DNA from: Acidobacteriota bacterium
GTDB taxonomy: Bacteria > Acidobacteriota > Terriglobia > Acidiferrales > UBA7541
DNA length: 64,000 nt
Reading direction: 5' to 3'
NCBI GenBank assembly: GCA_013289715.1
Contig: JABCZJ010000019.1
Location: 34,469-98,468, forward strand
In this document: piece by piece, positions 26,473 to 35,446 of the stretch
How the letters are laid out: each line of letters starts with the position of its first letter
How positions within the stretch are numbered: the stretch's first letter is position 1
Translations under genes and position numbers: made by a program
The notes under the pieces: model-generated
What the model saw: the letters and a program-made list of their open reading frames with translations, nothing else
The model's database searches: none
Told to the model about the DNA's origin: nothing

Positions 26473-27072
26473 TTACGATTTCGACGAAGAACGATGGAAC
26501 ACGAAGTGGGTGACGAGGTAGAGCAGCAGGACGAGCACCAACACGGCTAGCGCGAAGGCGCCGCCGTGCGATTTCAGATAATCCAAAGCAGCGTCGCCAT
26601 ACCGCACCGCGAGAATTCCTTCGCCGCCGTAGCGCAGCCCCCGGCCCAGCAAAATGGCCATGATAAAGGTACGCGGCGGCACCTGAAAAACCCCTTCCGC
26701 CAGGATGAATGGCTTGAACGGAAACGGCGGTGGCAGAATCGCGGGAATGAACGCGCTGAGAAATCCATTGTTATCAACCCACTCTTTGATTTTTTCCGCT
26801 TTGCCTCCCGCATGCTTGTGAAAAAAAGCCTCACCTCCCTTCTTCGCAAGGAAATACAGAACCAGGCAACCGGAGAGTGAGCCAAGCGCCGCCATCGCTG
26901 CGTAGTAGGGCATGCGCACGTGATTGGCGATGCAGAGCTCGATCAGCACCGCATCCGGGAAAAATGGGAAGGAAAGCAGCGAAGAATCAAAAAACGTAAC
27001 GACGAATAATCCTCCGCCGCCGAAGGCCATGACCAAGCCCTGCAGCCACACGAGTATTTTTCGCCGCCCCAT
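26473..27072 (-). CDS. VTT/DedA-family membrane protein
   Basis: 199 residues. VTFFDSSLLSFPFFPDAVLIELCIANH and the later FIPAILPPPFPFKPFILAEGVFQV match the VTT (SNARE-associated/DedA) pattern, with a proline-rich re-entrant loop flanked by a charged position. Further hydrophobic segments lie near 12-30, 55-75 and 165-190 (FALAVLVLVLLLYLVTHFVF). Members scramble or flip lipids such as undecaprenyl phosphate or phosphatidylethanolamine. The YqaA-like size (about 200) fits, and the specific lipid is unknown. ATG 27072. It converges with the YdjM-like gene and is divergent from the helicase gene. Confidence 0.85.
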   Translation of the reverse strand: MGRRKILVWLQGLVMAFGGGGLFVVTFFDSSLLSFPFFPDAVLIELCIANHVRMPYYAAMAALGSLSGCLVLYFLAKKGGEAFFHKHAGGKAEKIKEWVDNNGFLSAFIPAILPPPFPFKPFILAEGVFQVPPRTFIMAILLGRGLRYGGEGILAVRYGDAALDYLKSHGGAFALAVLVLVLLLYLVTHFVFHRSSSKS

Positions 27073-27163
27073 ATTTGCAAATTGCTCCCGGAAATTCGCA
27101 CGATTGTAACAGACTTTCCTCGCCGCTCCGGCTCGCCCGCAATTCCGCCGCGCATCCGAAAAA

Positions 27164-27192
27164 TTGCTCTATCTGATCCGGTCAGTTAGAAT
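27164..27192 (+). promoter_or_regulatory. Candidate sigma70 promoter of the UvrD/PcrA gene
   Basis: TTGCTC (27164-27169) and TAGAAT (27187-27192) are separated by 17 bases. The expected start of transcription, near 27199, coincides with or follows the first possible start codons of the helicase gene, which suggests a leaderless or very short-leader mRNA. The match is good but not tested. Confidence 0.55.
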
Positions 27193-27198
27193 TTGCGC

Positions 27199-29433
27199 TT
27201 GAACAATTCCACTTCAACTTCCACCTTGCTCGACAAATTGAACGCACAGCAACGCGAAGCTGTGGTGACGACCGAAGGCCCGCTGCTCGTGCTTGCCGGA
27301 GCAGGCACCGGCAAGACGCGCGTGATCACCTATCGCGTAGCCCACTTGATCGAACTGGGCGTGCCAGGCAGCGCGATCCTCGCTGTCACCTTTACCAACA
27401 AAGCCGCAAGCGTGATGAAAGAGCGCATCAGCGACCTGCTGCGCTCTACAGGACGCGACGCCTCCGAAGTCTGGGTTTCCACTTTTCACTCTTTCTGCGC
27501 GCGTCTGATTCGCCGCGAATCGCAGCACCTCGGCCTGCCGCGCGATTTTGCGATTTACGATGACGATGACCAGACCGCCGCCGTAAAGCGAGCGCTGGCG
27601 CAGCTCGATCTTTCCACCGACGATTACCCGCCGCGCAGCATGCGCGCGCAAATCAGCTACGCAAAGAATCATGGGCTCACTGCGGACGAAATGGCTGCCA
27701 TGGCCGCCGAAGCTCGCGATGAGGCGCGCAAACAAGCTGCTGAGGTATTTCGCGTGTACAACGACATTCTGCGTAAGGCTGCGGCGCTGGATTTTGACGA
27801 CTTGCTGCTGCGCGCCGTGGAGCTGCTGCGCGAGCATGCGGATGTACGCGCTGCGTGGAATGCGCGTTTCCATTATCTGATGGTGGACGAATTTCAGGAT
27901 ACCAATCGCTCGCAGGAAGAACTCGTGCGCCTGCTCGCCGGCACGCGCAAGAACGTCTGCGTGGTCGGCGATGAAGACCAATCCATTTACGCCTGGCGCG
28001 GCGCGCGTGCCGGAAACTTGAAGCGCTTCACGACGGATTTTCCGACCGCAAAGCTGATCCGCCTCGAGGAAAATTACCGCTCGACGCAAACGATCCTGGA
28101 CGCGGCCGCCGCAGTCGTGAAAAACAATTCCGACCGGCTCGGAAAAACTCTCCAGGCCACACTCGGAGCGGGCGCTCGCCTGAAATTTTTTGAGGCGCCG
28201 GATTCTGCGGCAGAGGCTGAGTTTATTTGCGGCCAGTTGTCGGGACTGGTGCGCAACGAGCCGGATGCACGGATTGCGGTGCTGTATCGCACCGGCGCGC
28301 AATCGCGCTCCTTCGAAGAAGTCCTGCGCCGCCTGGGCATTCGCTATCGTGTCGTGGGCGGCTTCAGCTTTTACGAACGCGCCGAAGTTCGCAACGCGCT
28401 CGCCTATGTGCGCTTGATTTTTCATCCCGAGGACGACGTCGCTCTGCTGCGCGTGCTGAACGTTCCGCCCCGCGGCATCGGCGCCGTGACGGTGGCTGCC
28501 TTGGAAGCGCGCGCTAGGGAAACGGGGCAATCGCTTTGGTCGGTGATTTCCAATGGTGAATTTCTTACCGGGAAGAAATTCAGCGGCGCGCTGCGCTCCT
28601 TCTGTAAATTGATCGAAGACCTGCAAAAGGATTGCCAGGGTATGCAGCCGACGCAGTTGATCGAGCGCGTCCTGGGTAGCACCGGCTATCTCGATTGGGT
28701 GGAGCAACAGGACAACCTCGAGCACACTTCGCGCGCGGAAAATCTTCGTGAGTTGGCAAATGCGATGGCCGAAGCCACCGAGCAAGGCCAGACGCTCGAA
28801 GATGTGCTCGATCAGGCCGCGCTCGCGAGCGATTCGGATCAGTATGACGACACAATTCCTGTGTCGCTGATGACTTTGCACAGCGCGAAGGGCCTGGAGT
28901 TCGACGCGGTATTTCTCGCCGGCCTGGAAGAGGGCCTTTTACCGCACGGCCGCGCGCTGGGCAGCAGCGCCGAAGTCGAAGAGGAACGGCGCCTATTTTA
29001 CGTGGGCATGACGCGCGCGAAGCTGTCGCTGGTGCTTTCGCGCGCGGTGTATCGCCGCACCTACGGCGAAGAGCGGTTGCGTGCGGCGTTGCCTTCTCGT
29101 TTTCTGGCGGAGATTCCTGGAGATTTGATTGAAGCGGCGATGGGTTCGCAATCGGAACCGGGCGAAACGCGGCGTTACGAGCCTGACCCGGAATTTTCTG
29201 AAAATTATGCTTACCGCCAGAAAACGCGTACGCCGTACGGTCAGGCGTCGCGCGGTGCGCGTCGCGCGTCGAAGGATCCGCTGATCGGCACGCGCGTCCG
29301 GCATTCGAAATACGGCGTGGGGACGATCATCGAAGTCGAAGGCGAAGGCGAAGACCGCAAGCTGACTGTGAGCTTTCAGGACTACGGCGCGAAGAAACTC
29401 ATTGAGCGTTATGCCAACCTGCAGCTGGCGTGA
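27199..29433 (+). CDS. UvrD/PcrA-type superfamily 1 DNA helicase
   Basis: About 744 residues. An ATP-dependent 3'-5' helicase of repair and rolling-circle replication. Motifs in order: LNAQQREAVVTTEGPLLVLA with Walker A GAGTGKT near residue 42, FTNKAA (Ia), STFHSFCARLIRR, DEFQDTN (Walker B, near 230), VVGDEDQSIYAWRGA (III), LEENYRSTQ (IV), VSLMTLHSAKGLEFD (V) and ERRLFYVGMTRAK (VI, near 595). The C-terminus (DPLIGTRVRHSKYGVGTIIEVEG) is the Tudor-like RNA polymerase-binding domain of PcrA/UvrD. Only TTG start codons are available (27193, 27199, 27226). I use 27199 because a candidate -10 element abuts the first; 27226 would give MLDKLNAQQ. No partner gene is adjacent. Confidence 0.93.
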   Translation: MNNSTSTSTLLDKLNAQQREAVVTTEGPLLVLAGAGTGKTRVITYRVAHLIELGVPGSAILAVTFTNKAASVMKERISDLLRSTGRDASEVWVSTFHSFCARLIRRESQHLGLPRDFAIYDDDDQTAAVKRALAQLDLSTDDYPPRSMRAQISYAKNHGLTADEMAAMAAEARDEARKQAAEVFRVYNDILRKAAALDFDDLLLRAVELLREHADVRAAWNARFHYLMVDEFQDTNRSQEELVRLLAGTRKNVCVVGDEDQSIYAWRGARAGNLKRFTTDFPTAKLIRLEENYRSTQTILDAAAAVVKNNSDRLGKTLQATLGAGARLKFFEAPDSAAEAEFICGQLSGLVRNEPDARIAVLYRTGAQSRSFEEVLRRLGIRYRVVGGFSFYERAEVRNALAYVRLIFHPEDDVALLRVLNVPPRGIGAVTVAALEARARETGQSLWSVISNGEFLTGKKFSGALRSFCKLIEDLQKDCQGMQPTQLIERVLGSTGYLDWVEQQDNLEHTSRAENLRELANAMAEATEQGQTLEDVLDQAALASDSDQYDDTIPVSLMTLHSAKGLEFDAVFLAGLEEGLLPHGRALGSSAEVEEERRLFYVGMTRAKLSLVLSRAVYRRTYGEERLRAALPSRFLAEIPGDLIEAAMGSQSEPGETRRYEPDPEFSENYAYRQKTRTPYGQASRGARRASKDPLIGTRVRHSKYGVGTIIEVEGEGEDRKLTVSFQDYGAKKLIERYANLQLA

Positions 29434-29637
29434 GGCGCGGGTTTGCGAATCGCGCGTGTACCACACAAACGAGCTAGGTTGAACGCACCGTGCTATAGCA
29501 TGATGTCGCCAGCGGACAGCGATGGCGCGGGCCGCTGTGGTAGCGCGAAGATTTTTGCCCGACGCACTGATACGCAGGGTTGCACCGTAGCTTTTCGCAG
29601 GGTAAAGTTTCTCGCTCTCTCACGGGGAAGGTGACGA

Positions 29638-31200
29638 TTGGGCGCACAGCTTTTCCGCACGAAGGATATTGACCGGCTCATTTCCGATTCGGAAGACCCC
29701 GAAAAGCGGCTAAAGAAATCGCTGGGGTGGTTGAGCCTCACTTCGTTGGGGATTGGGGCTGTGATCGGGTCGGGAATCTTCACCATCATCGGCACCGCGA
29801 TCGCTGGGCAAAAGCTGCAATTCAAATCCGTGTTGAACGCCCCCTTGCTGGAATATTTGATTTATCACTCGGCGTCGTTCGGGCGTCCGGGCGCGGGACC
29901 TGCGATTGCGTTGTCGTTCGTGCTGGTGGGAGTGGTGTGCGCTTTCGCTGCGCTTTGTTACGCGGAGCTTGCAGCGATGATTCCGATCGCGGGCAGCGCT
30001 TACACTTATACGTACGCAACGATGGGCGAATTGATCGCATGGATTATCGGCTGGGATTTGATTCTCGAGTATGCCGTCTCGAATATGGCTGTCAGCGTGG
30101 GCTTTTCCGCGCACGTGGTAAATCTGCTGGACTGGTTTGGTGTGCACCCGAGCTTGCGCTGGATTACGCCGGCTTATCTTCCGGCGGGCCTTGCGGACCT
30201 GCAGGGAAACACTTTGTACGATCCCGGCTGGCATTTCGGATTCAATTGGCCGGCTTTTATCATCGTGATGCTGCTCACGGTGATTCTCGTGCGCGGGATC
30301 CGCGAATCGGCGAACGCCAATAATATTATGGTATTGCTGAAAATCACGGCGATCATGGTGTTCGTGATTTTCGCGTCGCGCTACGTGCATCCTGCAAACT
30401 GGCATCCTTTCGCGCCAAATGGATGGCCGGGAATTCTCACGGGTGGCTCGATTATTTTTTTCACGTACATCGGATTCGATTCCGTTTCGACCGCGGCGGA
30501 GGAGTGCAAGGCGCCTAAGCGCGATTTACCGATCGGGATTATCGCAACGCTGGTGGTTTGTACGCTTTTGTATATCGCGGTCGTCGTGGTGTTGACGGGG
30601 CTGGTGCGCTGGGAGACGTTGCTGGACGACGCGGCACCAGTTGTGAACACGCTGAAGAAGCTAGGTTTCAGAAATATTCAGCTGATCGTACTGCTGGGTG
30701 CGCTGACCGGCATGATTTCTTCGCTGCTGGTATTTCAACTGGGGCAGGCGCGGGTGTGGTTTGCGATGTCGCGCGACGGATTGCTGCCGGGAATATTCAG
30801 TCGCGTGCACAAGCGCTTTCGCACGCCGGATTTTTCGACGATCATGGCGGGATTTCTGGTGGGCATTCCGGCGGGGCTGCTGGACATCGGAACTCTTGCG
30901 GACCTTTCGAACATTGGCACGCTATTCGCGTTTGCGTTGGTGGCCGGCGGCGTGCTGATTCTGCGTTATAAGCAGCCGGATCGTCCGCGAGCGTTTCGCG
31001 CGCCGGGGGGAATTCTGGCGCCGGTGGTTACGATTCTCACGTGCCTGCTTTTGATGGCCGGGCTGCCGATTACCAACTGGATTCGTTTCTTCGTGTGGCT
31101 ACTGATCGGATTGTGTTTTTATTATTTTTACGGGCGCCGCCACAGCCAGCTTTCCGACGCGAATATCAGAGCGGACGCCGATAAGGGTAAACTGCGTTAA
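29638..31200 (+). CDS. Amino-acid permease (APC superfamily, CAT-like)
   Basis: 520 residues and about 12 to 13 membrane segments. LGIGAVIGSGIFTIIGTAIAG near residues 37-57 is the TM1 glycine-rich substrate-binding break of APC transporters. CYAELAAMIPIAGSAYTYTYATMGELIAWIIGWDLILEYA near 105-145 matches TM3-TM4 of cationic amino-acid transporters, and FFTYIGFDSVSTAAEECK near 280 corresponds to TM6-7. Substrate probably one or more amino acids; no finer call is possible. TTG 29638 is used, with GGGGAAGG upstream. The 204 bases in front hold its promoter region, with no clear element. The stop codon overlaps the next gene's ATG (TAATG). Confidence 0.9.
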   Translation: MGAQLFRTKDIDRLISDSEDPEKRLKKSLGWLSLTSLGIGAVIGSGIFTIIGTAIAGQKLQFKSVLNAPLLEYLIYHSASFGRPGAGPAIALSFVLVGVVCAFAALCYAELAAMIPIAGSAYTYTYATMGELIAWIIGWDLILEYAVSNMAVSVGFSAHVVNLLDWFGVHPSLRWITPAYLPAGLADLQGNTLYDPGWHFGFNWPAFIIVMLLTVILVRGIRESANANNIMVLLKITAIMVFVIFASRYVHPANWHPFAPNGWPGILTGGSIIFFTYIGFDSVSTAAEECKAPKRDLPIGIIATLVVCTLLYIAVVVVLTGLVRWETLLDDAAPVVNTLKKLGFRNIQLIVLLGALTGMISSLLVFQLGQARVWFAMSRDGLLPGIFSRVHKRFRTPDFSTIMAGFLVGIPAGLLDIGTLADLSNIGTLFAFALVAGGVLILRYKQPDRPRAFRAPGGILAPVVTILTCLLLMAGLPITNWIRFFVWLLIGLCFYYFYGRRHSQLSDANIRADADKGKLR

Positions 31201-32039
31201 TGCGCCGTTCGTTGCAACGCGCGATGATTTTGTCTGTGGGGATTCTGGTCCTCGCATTGGCGCCGCTTTTTGGCTGGGACGAAACTGCGGACCGCCTAGT
31301 GACCAATCGGGCGGTGGACACTTTGCCGCAGGAAATGCAGCCTTTTTTTTACGCGAACCGCCAGTTTCTGGTGGAGCATGTGGGCGCGGCCGATGATGCG
31401 GATGTGAAAAACGGGACCGCGCGTCATACGGATTTCATTCAGCTCGACCACTACGGACCCTTTCCCTTCTCCGCTTTGCCGCGTGAGTACAATGCCGCGA
31501 GCACGAAATTCAATCGCCGCATCCTGGAACAATACGGAATCCTTCCGTGGGAAATCGGTTTTTACAGCAAGAAACTTACCGATGCCTTTCGCGAGCACGA
31601 TTGGAACCAGGTGCGGATGTCCGCCGCCATTCTGGCGCATTATGTGAACGCGGCGCACGATCCTTTCAACACCACGACCAACATGGATGGGAAGCTTTCG
31701 GCGCAGCCCGGCGTTAACGAGCGCTTCTCCAGCGGCTTGGTAGACCGCTATCAATTGTTTTTCTTCGTGCAGCCGAACGAAGCCGTGTTCATTCACGATC
31801 CCACGGACCATGCTTTCGAACTTTGCCTGACCGCACACTCGTGGTTGGAGAATGTGTTGCTAGCTGACCGCCGCGCGCACGAAGGGCTTTCCGGATACAC
31901 ACAGGATTATTACGATCGCTTTTATTCGCTGGCTGGGGCGATCCTGGTCCGCCAGCTTTCGGACGCTTCCACCGACGTGGGCTCGTATTGGTTGACGGCC
32001 TGGATCAACGCTGGCCGCCCGCAATTGCCGCAGCAATAG
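31200..32039 (+). CDS. Exported S1/P1-nuclease or zinc-phospholipase C-like hydrolase
   Basis: 279 residues. A signal peptide (RAMILSVGILVLALAPLFG) ends just before W-D-E-T, and in this superfamily the mature N-terminal Trp coordinates zinc. HTDFIQLDHYG near residue 77 and ILAHYVNAAHDPFNTTTNMDG near 146-166 resemble the family's LAHYxGDxHQPLH zinc-binding helix, with Asp-Pro in place of Gln-Pro. The substrate (single-stranded nucleic acid or phospholipid) is unresolved. ATG 31200 shares a base with the permease stop (TAATG), implying translational coupling, and adenosine deaminase begins one base after this stop. That context favours nucleotide scavenging, by inference. Homology is partial, so an unknown function is possible. 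Confidence 0.65.
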   Translation: MRRSLQRAMILSVGILVLALAPLFGWDETADRLVTNRAVDTLPQEMQPFFYANRQFLVEHVGAADDADVKNGTARHTDFIQLDHYGPFPFSALPREYNAASTKFNRRILEQYGILPWEIGFYSKKLTDAFREHDWNQVRMSAAILAHYVNAAHDPFNTTTNMDGKLSAQPGVNERFSSGLVDRYQLFFFVQPNEAVFIHDPTDHAFELCLTAHSWLENVLLADRRAHEGLSGYTQDYYDRFYSLAGAILVRQLSDASTDVGSYWLTAWINAGRPQLPQQ

Positions 32040-32040
32040 A

Positions 32041-33093
32041 ATGAACCTGCACACAAACACAGCTCGGCCGCCCATGGCCATCGACGCGCTGCCGAAAGCA
32101 GAACTGCATTTGCATCTGGAAGGCTCGATCCGCCCGGATACTGCCATAAAACTTGCGGCGCGCCACGGGGTCACTCTGAAGCCCGAGGAAGTGGCGGCGC
32201 GCTACAACTTTTCCAACTTCAATGGATTTCTGGAAATGTTCAAATGGGTCACTTCTTTTCTGCGTACGCCGGATGACTATGCGCTGATCACGCGCCAGCT
32301 GTGCGAAGAGTTAGTGCGCCAGAACGTGGTGTACGCCGAACTGACGATTTCAGCGGGCGTGATTTTGCGCCGTACGCAAAATCTGGAAGCGACCGTCAAA
32401 GCCATTCGCGAGGTTACGCAGTCCGTCCCTTTTGTGCGCCTGCGAACTGCATTTATTCTGGACGCTGCGCGCCAATTTGGCCCTGATCCGGCGAAGGAAG
32501 TTGCCGTCTGGGCCGGCAAGCTACAGCCTTTGGGCGTGGTGGCGTTTGGCATGGGCGGCGATGAGCTCGCGTATCCCACCATCAATTTTCGTCCGGCGTT
32601 TGATCTGGCGCGGCACGACGGGTTGCACATTGTGTGCCACGCCGGCGAGATTGGCGGGCCGGATTCAGTGCGCGAAGCCATCGAACTACTGGGCGCGGAG
32701 CGAATCGGCCACGGCATTGCGGTGATGCGCGATGCGGCTTTCGCGGAAACGTTGGCGACGCGGCGCGTGGTGCTGGAAATTTGCCCCACCAGCAATTTGT
32801 GCACGGGCGCGTTGGCGCGGCAGGTGGAAAAGGCAGATGCTTCGCTGCGAGACCATCCGCTGCCGGATTTCATCAAGCGCGGAATTGCGGTCACGCTTTC
32901 AACAGATGATCCTGGAATGTTTCATACCGATCTTCTGACGGAATATTCCAACGTGGCGTCCCTGGGCGTTTCCACGCCGCACCTGGTGAAGCTGATGGAG
33001 CAGAGTTTTCACGCGGCATTCCTGCCGCCGGATGAAAAGCGAAAATATCTGGTGGATTTTCGTGCGGCCGCGGATTCGGCCGGGCTGCTATAA
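32041..33093 (+). CDS. add: Adenosine deaminase family protein
   Basis: 350 residues. Zinc amidohydrolase fold: KAELHLHLEGSI near residues 19-30 provides the HxH metal ligands, CHAGEIGGPDSV near 199-210 the catalytic Glu region, GAERIGHGIAVM near 219 the catalytic His, and TLSTDDPGMF near 284-293 the catalytic Asp pair. It converts adenosine to inosine in purine salvage. Close relatives include adenine deaminase and aminodeoxyfutalosine deaminase, which share these motifs, so the substrate is not certain. ATG 32041 lies one base after the preceding stop. purS begins eight bases downstream, so permease, hydrolase, deaminase and purS look like one transcript. Confidence 0.85.
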   Translation: MNLHTNTARPPMAIDALPKAELHLHLEGSIRPDTAIKLAARHGVTLKPEEVAARYNFSNFNGFLEMFKWVTSFLRTPDDYALITRQLCEELVRQNVVYAELTISAGVILRRTQNLEATVKAIREVTQSVPFVRLRTAFILDAARQFGPDPAKEVAVWAGKLQPLGVVAFGMGGDELAYPTINFRPAFDLARHDGLHIVCHAGEIGGPDSVREAIELLGAERIGHGIAVMRDAAFAETLATRRVVLEICPTSNLCTGALARQVEKADASLRDHPLPDFIKRGIAVTLSTDDPGMFHTDLLTEYSNVASLGVSTPHLVKLMEQSFHAAFLPPDEKRKYLVDFRAAADSAGLL

Positions 33094-33101
33094 TCTTGCC
33101 G

Positions 33102-33344
33102 ATGAAAGCACACATATGGGTCATGCTGAAGTCCACGGTTCTCGATCCACAGGGTCAGACAATTCAACGAGCACTATCGTCGCTGGGATACTCCAAAGTG
33201 CAGGATGTGCGCCAGGGAAAATTTTTTGTGCTGGCGCTGGACGGCCTGAGCCGCGAGGAAGCTAAGACGCAGGTGGAACGGATTGCCAAGGACGTGCTCA
33301 CCAATCCGGTGATCGAGGAATTCCGTTTCGAAATTTTGGAGTGA
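33102..33344 (+). CDS. purS: Phosphoribosylformylglycinamidine synthase subunit PurS
   Basis: 80 residues from ATG 33102; a TTG two codons earlier is less likely. The sequence (AHIWVMLKSTVLDPQGQTI, then RALSSLGYSKVQDVRQGKFF and NPVIEEFRFEILE) is typical of PurS. With PurQ and PurL it forms the three-part FGAM synthase of de novo purine synthesis and channels ammonia. Neither purQ nor purL is in the window, so the subunit is detached from its partners. It follows the adenosine deaminase gene closely and is ended by a terminator that begins inside its stop codon. Confidence 0.93.
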   Translation: MKAHIWVMLKSTVLDPQGQTIQRALSSLGYSKVQDVRQGKFFVLALDGLSREEAKTQVERIAKDVLTNPVIEEFRFEILE

Positions 33345-33374
33345 CGGGCCTGCCGCTTCACGGGCCGTCTTTTT
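33343..33374 (+). terminator. Rho-independent terminator after purS
   Basis: GACGGGCC (33343-33350) pairs with GGGCCGTC (33362-33369), an eight-position stem with one G-G mismatch and an 11-base loop, followed by five T residues (33370-33374). It starts within the purS stop codon and closes the permease-hydrolase-deaminase-purS unit. Confidence 0.75.
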
Positions 33375-33503
33375 GTGCTGCGTGACGCCTGCCGCACGCG
33401 TCGGGGCCGCCGCCGTTGTCTGATGCAACCGATGTGCTAACCTTATTCTAGGCGCGGCTGCCTATAGCTTCGATCCCAAGGCAGCTTCCAGGAGCAAATT
33501 CCC

Positions 33504-35360
33504 GTGTGCGGAATTGTTGGTTATATTGGCAACAAACCCGTGGTGCCGCTCATTCTGGATGGCCTGAAGCGCCTGGAATATCGCGGCTATGATTCCGCGG
33601 GGATCGCTGTGGTGCAGAAAGACGGCAAGCTGGAGATCCGCCGCGCTCCCGGGAAGCTGCACAACCTCGAAGAATCCATCCGCGCGACGCCGCTGGAAGG
33701 CGTGTACGGCATCGGCCACACGCGCTGGGCCACACATGGCCGGCCGACCGAAGAAAACGCGCACCCTCATCGTGATTGCAGCGGTGAAATTGTGGTGGTG
33801 CACAACGGCATTATTGAGAATTACCTCGAACTGAAGCACCAGCTGATCGCCGAAGGGCACAAATTCCTCACCGAGACCGACACCGAAATCATTGCCCACC
33901 TGATTGAGAAATTTTCTGACGGCGCGTCGCTCCCAGGGGCCGTGTTGAAGTCTGTAAAAGTGATGACCGGCGCCTTTGCGCTGGTCGCTTTGTCTACGCG
34001 CGATCCTTTGAAGATTGTTGCGGCGCGGATGGGTCCGCCCATCGTAGTGGGGCTCGGTGAAAAGGAATTTTTCGTTGCCAGCGACATTCCCGCAATTCTG
34101 CAGCACACGCGCAGCGTGTTCTTCTTAGGCGACGGCGAACTCGCCGTGCTGACGCCGCAGGGCGTGTGCGTGATGGATTTCGAGGGGCGTCCGATCGATC
34201 GGAAGCCGCAGCACGTGACTTGGGACCCGATCATGGCCGAAAAGGGCGGGTTCAAACATTTCATGCAGAAAGAAATTTTCGAGCAGCCGCGCGCGGTGCG
34301 CGACACTTTGCTCGGCAGAATTTCGCAAGACACCGGCAAAGTGTTCCTCGATCAAATGGAAATCAGCGAAGAGGAATTCCAGAGTTTTCAAGGCGTGAAG
34401 ATTATCGCCTGTGGAACAAGCTGGCATTCCGCACTGGCCGGAAAATTCATGATTGAACGGCTGGCGCATCTGCCCGTGGAAGTGGATTACGGCAGTGAGT
34501 TCCGTTATCGCGATCCAATCGTGAATAAGCACCATCTGGTGATCGCCATCAGCCAATCGGGCGAGACGGCCGACACACTGGCGGCGGAGCGGGAAGCGCG
34601 GCAGAAAGGCGCTAAGATTCTGGGAATTTGCAATGTGGTCGGTTCGATGCTGACGCGCGAGGCCAATGGCACAATCTACACGCATGCCGGCCCGGAAATT
34701 GGCGTCGCATCCACAAAAGCGTTCACCGGCCAATTGACCGCGCTGATGCTCACCGCGCTTTATCTGGCGCAGGTGCGCGACAAGCAGACTCCCGCGGCTG
34801 CGCAAAAGTTGATGCAGGAACTGACGCGCATCCCGCACAAGATTGAAACGATTCTGCAGCACGACGCGGAGCTGGAAGAACTGGGGCGACTTTTTTTCCG
34901 CCACACTGATTTTCTGTATCTTGGACGCGGCATCCACTACCCCATCGCGCTCGAAGGCGCGCTGAAGCTTAAGGAGATTTCTTACATTCACGCGGAGGGA
35001 TATCCCGCGGGAGAAATGAAGCACGGCCCGAACGCGTTGATTGACGAGGATTTGCCGGTGGTCGTGATCGCCACGCGCGATGAATCAGATCCAGGTTCGA
35101 TGACGCGCTACGAGAAGACTATTTCGAACATGCAGGAAGTGAAGGCGCGCGACGGAATCGTGATCGCTGTGACTACCGAAGGCGACCGCCAGGCGCGGGA
35201 GATTGCGGACCACGTGGTGGAGGTGCCGTCAGCGCCTGAGCTCCTGGCCCCGATACTCGAAATTGTTCCGCTGCAACTTCTGGCTTATCACATCGCCGTG
35301 CGCCGCGGTTGCGACGTGGACCAGCCGCGAAACCTCGCGAAGTCTGTCACGGTCGAGTAG
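33504..35360 (+). CDS. glmS: Glutamine-fructose-6-phosphate aminotransferase (isomerizing)
   Basis: 618 residues. Makes glucosamine-6-phosphate from fructose-6-phosphate and glutamine, the entry to peptidoglycan and LPS amino sugars. GTG 33504 gives MCGIVGYIGN with the N-terminal nucleophile Cys exposed after Met removal. The glutaminase domain shows RWATHGRPTEENAHPH near 74 and HNGIIENY near 97. Two SIS domains follow (IIACGTSWHSALAGKF near 300 and FLYLGRGIHYPIALEGALKLKE near 470), and the C-terminus ends LAKSVTVE, the conserved tail that shapes the active site. No glmS ribozyme core was recognised in the 159 bases upstream. Confidence 0.97.
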   Translation: MCGIVGYIGNKPVVPLILDGLKRLEYRGYDSAGIAVVQKDGKLEIRRAPGKLHNLEESIRATPLEGVYGIGHTRWATHGRPTEENAHPHRDCSGEIVVVHNGIIENYLELKHQLIAEGHKFLTETDTEIIAHLIEKFSDGASLPGAVLKSVKVMTGAFALVALSTRDPLKIVAARMGPPIVVGLGEKEFFVASDIPAILQHTRSVFFLGDGELAVLTPQGVCVMDFEGRPIDRKPQHVTWDPIMAEKGGFKHFMQKEIFEQPRAVRDTLLGRISQDTGKVFLDQMEISEEEFQSFQGVKIIACGTSWHSALAGKFMIERLAHLPVEVDYGSEFRYRDPIVNKHHLVIAISQSGETADTLAAEREARQKGAKILGICNVVGSMLTREANGTIYTHAGPEIGVASTKAFTGQLTALMLTALYLAQVRDKQTPAAAQKLMQELTRIPHKIETILQHDAELEELGRLFFRHTDFLYLGRGIHYPIALEGALKLKEISYIHAEGYPAGEMKHGPNALIDEDLPVVVIATRDESDPGSMTRYEKTISNMQEVKARDGIVIAVTTEGDRQAREIADHVVEVPSAPELLAPILEIVPLQLLAYHIAVRRGCDVDQPRNLAKSVTVE

Positions 35361-35446
35361 CGGAGTGGCGTGGCGTTTCGGCTGACTTTTTTTCGGTGCG
35401 CAATTCGCGGGTTCCCCTTCCGGTTTCTGTGTTCTAGAATTACAGC

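Noticed and set aside
27214..28881. Long open frame (about 555 codons) antisense to the helicase gene
   Set aside because: It is the mirror of a strongly coding GC-rich gene and has no family motif; the helicase motifs on the plus strand explain the sequence.
33345..33503. glmS ribozyme upstream of glmS
   Set aside because: No ribozyme core sequence was recognised, and the 159-base gap holds the purS terminator.
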